Below, piece after piece: positions 7,013-10,278 of a stretch of DNA of 10,278 nt (positions are counted from its first letter, which is position 1; the number at the start of each line of letters is the position of its first letter). Source of the DNA: Saccoglossus kowalevskii (lineage: Eukaryota > Hemichordata > Enteropneusta > Harrimaniidae); assembly GCF_000003605.2 (NCBI RefSeq), contig NW_003134865.1:59613-69890 (forward strand), in the 5' to 3' direction. The notes beneath the pieces are model-generated. The model was not told where the DNA came from and did not search any database. It was given only the letters and a program-made list of their open reading frames with translations. Made by a program: the position numbers and the translations under genes.

Positions 7013-7938
7013 ATGCCAGCTAATAAAGCCGGGACTCAGCATAGTGAAAACGGTAATACGATAGACAAATTCCTGATGGAAACGAGAGGTAAAGAACGCT
7101 CTGGTAGAATTGACAAACTGATTCAAAGCAGGGATGTTGACAAAGTTATGCAACCTGTAAGTGAAGACCGTGAACAGTTTATAGTCAAGATGTTGTTCTA
7201 CCTGTGTAATCAGACTTCCAACATAGGTAAGCGTATAGAAGATGTCGAAATTCATGTGGAAAAAATAAACGAAAGGTGTTCTCTGTTGGAGGGAAATTAT
7301 GTCTCAGTTACCGGCCAAGTGGCGACGGTGAAGGATTCAATGGCGAAGACAAAAGATAATGTTGAACACCTGTTGACCGAAAGCAAAGTATTACGTGAGA
7401 AAATCACCAGATTGCAAAAACGCTAACGACAACCTCGAATATCGTGTTCATAGAAAAAATTTAAACTTCACTTCCATACCGGAAAACGTAGAGTTGAAAT
7501 TTGGGGGATGTGAATCTCTTATTCGACATTTACTTGCTGTGCATATGAAGTTCAAAAATTTGAAGAATGTGGCAATACAAAGGGCGTACAGAACACCTTC
7601 CGGTCCAGCTAAAGATGGGTATCGTCCACCGCCCAATTAAAGTCTGTTTCGTTGACTCCAGCACTGCTAACCGTATACTATTTAATGCACCGAAAGCGCT
7701 TCGAATCAATCCATTTGGTGGTACCTTAATTTATGTGTCGGACGACGTCTCCAGTCGAGTTGCACAAGAAAGGAAAACTCTACGTCAACGTTTTGTTAAA
7801 ATGTTTCGGGAACGGTATCCAGAAAAGAGATGTTTTATTGCATGGAAAGTACCGGCCACTGCTCTGTACCAAGCAGAAGATGACAGTCTGCGTTCCGTGA
7901 CAATCCAGGACATTGATAAACACCTGAAACAAATCTGA
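7013..7938 (+). pseudogene. LINE ORF1 (coiled coil, RRM, C-terminal domain), two frameshifts
   Basis: ORF1p is the RNA-binding chaperone that trimerises and packages LINE RNA. Frame one (7013-7426) begins MPANKAGTQHSENG and from residue 60 to 137 has hydrophobic-heptad, charged sequence (IGKRIEDVEIHVEKI, VEHLLTESKVLREKI), a coiled coil. It stops prematurely in RLQKR. The reading resumes in frame three near 7415 with NDNLEYRVHRKNLNF and SIPEN, matching the start of the L1 ORF1p RRM, and stops at 7638-7640 after RPPPN. Frame two then continues with RPIKVCFVDSSTANRILFNA and YVSDDVSSRVAQERKTL, matching the C-terminal domain, to a TGA at 7936-7938. The second shift looks like one extra base in the C/G run near 7625-7632. 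Total length, about 308 codons, is normal for an L1 ORF1p, so little else is missing. Confidence 0.9.
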
Positions 7939-8283
7939 AACTTGAATAGGTACTGTTTTATTAGTTGTTCGCCCCTTTTCCCGTCCATATGATTTTCAAT
8001 TACATGTTTTATTTGTAGTAAGGCAAGCGATAATGCCAATATTTAAGAATATGAAAATACAATTTGTAAGAATTCGGCATTAGTCAACAATAATGTCTAA
8101 TATGGTTCCTGCATTAATTGTTTGTTAAAACGTGAAGTTCACGGATGTCGTCTTATACATCACTCGTTTTTCTTATGTTAATTATTTGTTGGTTATTTTC
8201 TTTCTTTTTTTGGTACTTCTTGTTTCTCAATTTTATCATATAATGTTTACAATGTCAACAAAAGAAATTATTGTTAAATCAGA
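7939..8283 (+). other. LINE spacer between ORF1 and ORF2
   Basis: The 345-bp AT-rich spacer has no plausible gene on either strand. An in-frame TAA at 8275-8277 lies three codons before the ORF2 ATG, ruling out a longer ORF2 N-terminus here. T-rich runs near 8191-8220 could be the relic of a small insertion but have no clear ends. Confidence 0.7.
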
Positions 8284-10278
8284 ATGGATTTTCAAATTAA
8301 GGTGACCACTTTAAATTGCCGGGGTCTCCGCAACTTTAAGGCAAGATCACGTTTAATCATGTGGTTAAATAATACACGCGCTGATATTTTCTTTTTACAG
8401 GAAACCCATTCCACACCGAATATTGAAAAGCTCTGGTCCAAAGAGATTTCAAGACGTATTTTCTATTCGCATGGCACCAATAATAGTCGGGGAGTAATGA
8501 CCATAATTCGTAATAATACAATTGATATTCAAACTACAGTTTCAGATAATAACGGTCGATATATTTTATCTCGAATTAAATTCAATGATACTCAGTTTTC
8601 GCTCTTAAATATTAATGTCCCAAATATTGAAACTGATCACCTAGGTTTTCTTGAAGATGTAACGCTTTTATTAGAACAACAATGTACTGATGCACATGCA
8701 ATTAAACTCATAGGGGGCGATAGACTCGGAAGTCGCCATTATGCACGTCGTGCGTCACTAAATTGTGTTAGGAAATTTATTAATGTGTTCGATCTGGTAG
8801 ATATTTGGAGGGTCCGACACCCTAATACCAAAGCGTTTACTTGGAGAAGGGGCCAAATTATAATGTCTGTAGTAGACTTGATTATTTTCTACTTTCGGAT
8901 TCGGCACAAAATCAGGTAGAATCTATTTCAATTGTTCCATCCATTGGCTCTGACCATGATGCAGTTGCTATTGTCTTCAAGTGGGTGGGTATGTCCAGGG
9001 GCCCATCGTACTGGAAGTACGAACATACAGTAAACAAAAGGCAAAAGAAAAAATAGCAATACTTGCTAATTTGGAAAAAGAATTAAATTATTACAAGGTT
9101 TTGTGTGCCAGTGAGCCAACTGAGACTAAATATGAACAATTGGATAGATGTAAACATGAATTAGAATTGTATTATAATCATATAACAGATGGCGCAATTA
9201 TTCGCTCCAAAGCAAAGTGGTATGAATTGGGTGAAAGAAACACAAAATACAGTAGACGATCCCATATTGTTAGACTTGAAGGGGCGAAAGGCGAGATTTT
9301 AGAGCATCCTGAACATATATTATCAGAAATTAAGTCGTTTTATAGTGACCTGTATTTGTCTCGTGTTACTGATAATTTGTGCCAAGATGAATTTCTTGAT
9401 CAAAATATACCAAAACTGTCGGAAGAACAAAACACTGTCCTAGACGGTGATATCACATTAGATGAAGCTTTCGGGGTTCTAAAAAAGATGTCGTGTGACA
9501 AATCACCTGGAAACGACGGTCTAACGGTTACTTTTTATAGATGTTTCTGGCACATTATTGGAAATTTGGTCATGGGTTCGTTAAATGAGGGTTATGCACA
9601 GGGCGAGTTATCTGATTCACAAAAGCAAAGTGTTATCACATTAATTAATAAACCGGGTAAAAACCATCTCTGTTTGAAAAATTGGCGGCCGATATCCCTT
9701 ATGAATGTGGATGCCAAACTGGCATCAAAATTAATGTAAGTCCTTATATCTGTGGTGTCAAAATAGGTGACAAAGAAGTTAGGTCGTCCGCGTATGCCGA
9801 CGATCTCACCTGTTTCTTATCAACAGAAAATTCTGGAAATCATCTGTTGCATTTATTTAACAAGTTTTATATGGCTTCTGCCCTTAAGCTAAATATTCAG
9901 AAAACTGAAGCCCTATGGTTGTGTAGGTGGCGGAAGCGTAGACATAAATTGTACAATGTTAAGTGGCCTACGTCTCCAATTAAATTAGTTGGCATTGATT
10001 TTTCATACAATAAACATGAAGCGTTGGCGTTTAATCTCTTAAAACCTAAATCTGATCTCCTCAAAATATTTAATATTTGGCAACAACGCAACCTTACTCT
10101 TATTGGCAAAGTTCAGATTATGAAAGCAATTGGTATTTCTAAATTACAGTACATTTTAAATTTGATAACGGTTCCGCTCGAAGAACTGAGAAAAATTAAT
10201 GCAATGTTGTTTAGTTTTCTCTGGGGCGGTAAATACAAGGTTTCCCGTAAAACTATGATATCGGGCATGACAATGGGG
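8284..10278 (+). pseudogene. LINE ORF2 (AP endonuclease + reverse transcriptase), multiply deleted
   Basis: ORF2p nicks the target and reverse-transcribes the LINE RNA. Endonuclease block (frame of 8284): TLNCRGLRN with Asn11, QETH with Glu40, NINVPN at 109-114, GGD at 144-146 fused directly to RLGSRHY, then TW. A frameshift near 8847-8852 moves to the frame with SRLDYFLL (8871) and SDH (8949-8957). Another change near 9020-9030 goes from SYWKYEH into YSKQKAKEKIAIL. The next frame runs to 9739 with KAKWYELGERNTKY, FYSDLY, KSPGNDGL (RT finger) and NWRPISLMN, ending at a TAA. From about 9733 a third frame is open for about 180 codons to the window end: ICGVKIGDKEV, YADD (9793-9804), LNIQKTEALWL, NLTLIGKVQIMKAIG, FLWGG. 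RT motif A (the first catalytic Asp) and motif B are missing between them. The copy cannot encode an active enzyme. The C-terminal end lies beyond the window. Confidence 0.93.

Larger units (their letters stand above)
7013..10278 (+). mobile_element. L1/Tx1-clade LINE, inactive, 3' end outside the window
   Basis: The order coiled coil-RRM ORF1, 345-bp spacer, then AP-endonuclease/reverse transcriptase ORF2 is that of L1-superfamily retrotransposons. ORF2 wording (TLNCRGLRN, QETH, SRLDYFLL, RGPSYWKY, KAKWYELGERNTKY, KSPGNDGL, NWRPISL, YADD, NIWQQRNLTLIGKV) fits the Tx1/L1 branch. The 5' end is not defined; a 5' UTR may reach back to about 6900, but no target-site duplication can be sought without the 3' end. 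The copy has two frameshifts in ORF1 and several deletions in ORF2. Confidence 0.95.

Noticed and set aside
6995-8039. Minus-strand open frames opposite LINE ORF1
   Set aside because: They are antisense shadows of well-supported ORF1 domains.
9897-10109. Minus-strand 70-codon open frame
   Set aside because: Antisense to the reverse transcriptase C-terminal region, which is clearly coding on the plus strand.
1-10278. CRISPR array, phage or bacterial defence system
   Set aside because: There are no regular spacers and no prokaryotic gene organisation; splice sites, LINEs and MITEs show an animal genome.

Overview
The window looks like AT-rich nuclear DNA from an animal, most likely a marine invertebrate. 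A mollusc is my guess, from the repeat vocabulary: L1/Tx1-type LINEs, short foldback elements containing GCGAAAATTAAT-type modules, and frequent ACATGTA strings. There are no bacterial-style operons or ribosome binding sites. Most of the DNA is intergenic, intronic or repeat-derived, and much of what can be named is mobile-element debris.

Layout. (1) 131-746 holds two open reading frames of about 110 and 90 codons on opposite strands. They nearly abut and I recognise neither. (2) 747-4240 is AT-rich non-coding DNA with microsatellites, small palindromes and one 210-bp TA-flanked MITE (2961-3170). (3) 4242-4400 is a diverged foldback repeat with similar sequence vocabulary. It lies next to the 3' end of a decayed minus-strand LINE (about 4428-5435), still recognisable from a YGADIWG block, an FRTSSH...ELGRH block, a C-x2-C...H-x4-C knuckle and a TCCTA-rich tail. 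(4) 5588-5791 is a second copy of the MITE, in the same orientation as the first. (5) 6268-6375 (minus) is the first coding exon of an amino-acid transporter of the Aa_trans family (SLC36/AVT3-like). It has a clean GTGAGT donor, and its likely promoter lies to the right. (6) From about 7013 to the end of the window is a plus-strand L1/Tx1-clade LINE. It has ORF1 (coiled coil, RRM, C-terminal domain) and ORF2 (AP endonuclease plus reverse transcriptase), both broken, and it runs off the edge.

How the parts relate. The only confident host gene piece is the transporter exon, transcribed leftwards. The LINE is transcribed rightwards, and its ORF1 start is about 640 bp from the transporter start codon, so the two are head to head. 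No second transporter exon was found to the left, so intron 1 would have to cover the MITEs, the LINE relic and possibly the 131-746 ORFs, or the gene is broken. The LINE copy cannot move by itself: ORF1 has two frameshifts, and ORF2 has lost the endonuclease DFN block and the RT palm segment carrying motifs A and B.

I did not find a convincing new biological system. The most interesting items are the mosaic of clean internal deletions in the LINE, the modular structure of the MITE family, the head-to-head LINE/transporter arrangement, and the unexplained opposed ORFs at the left edge.
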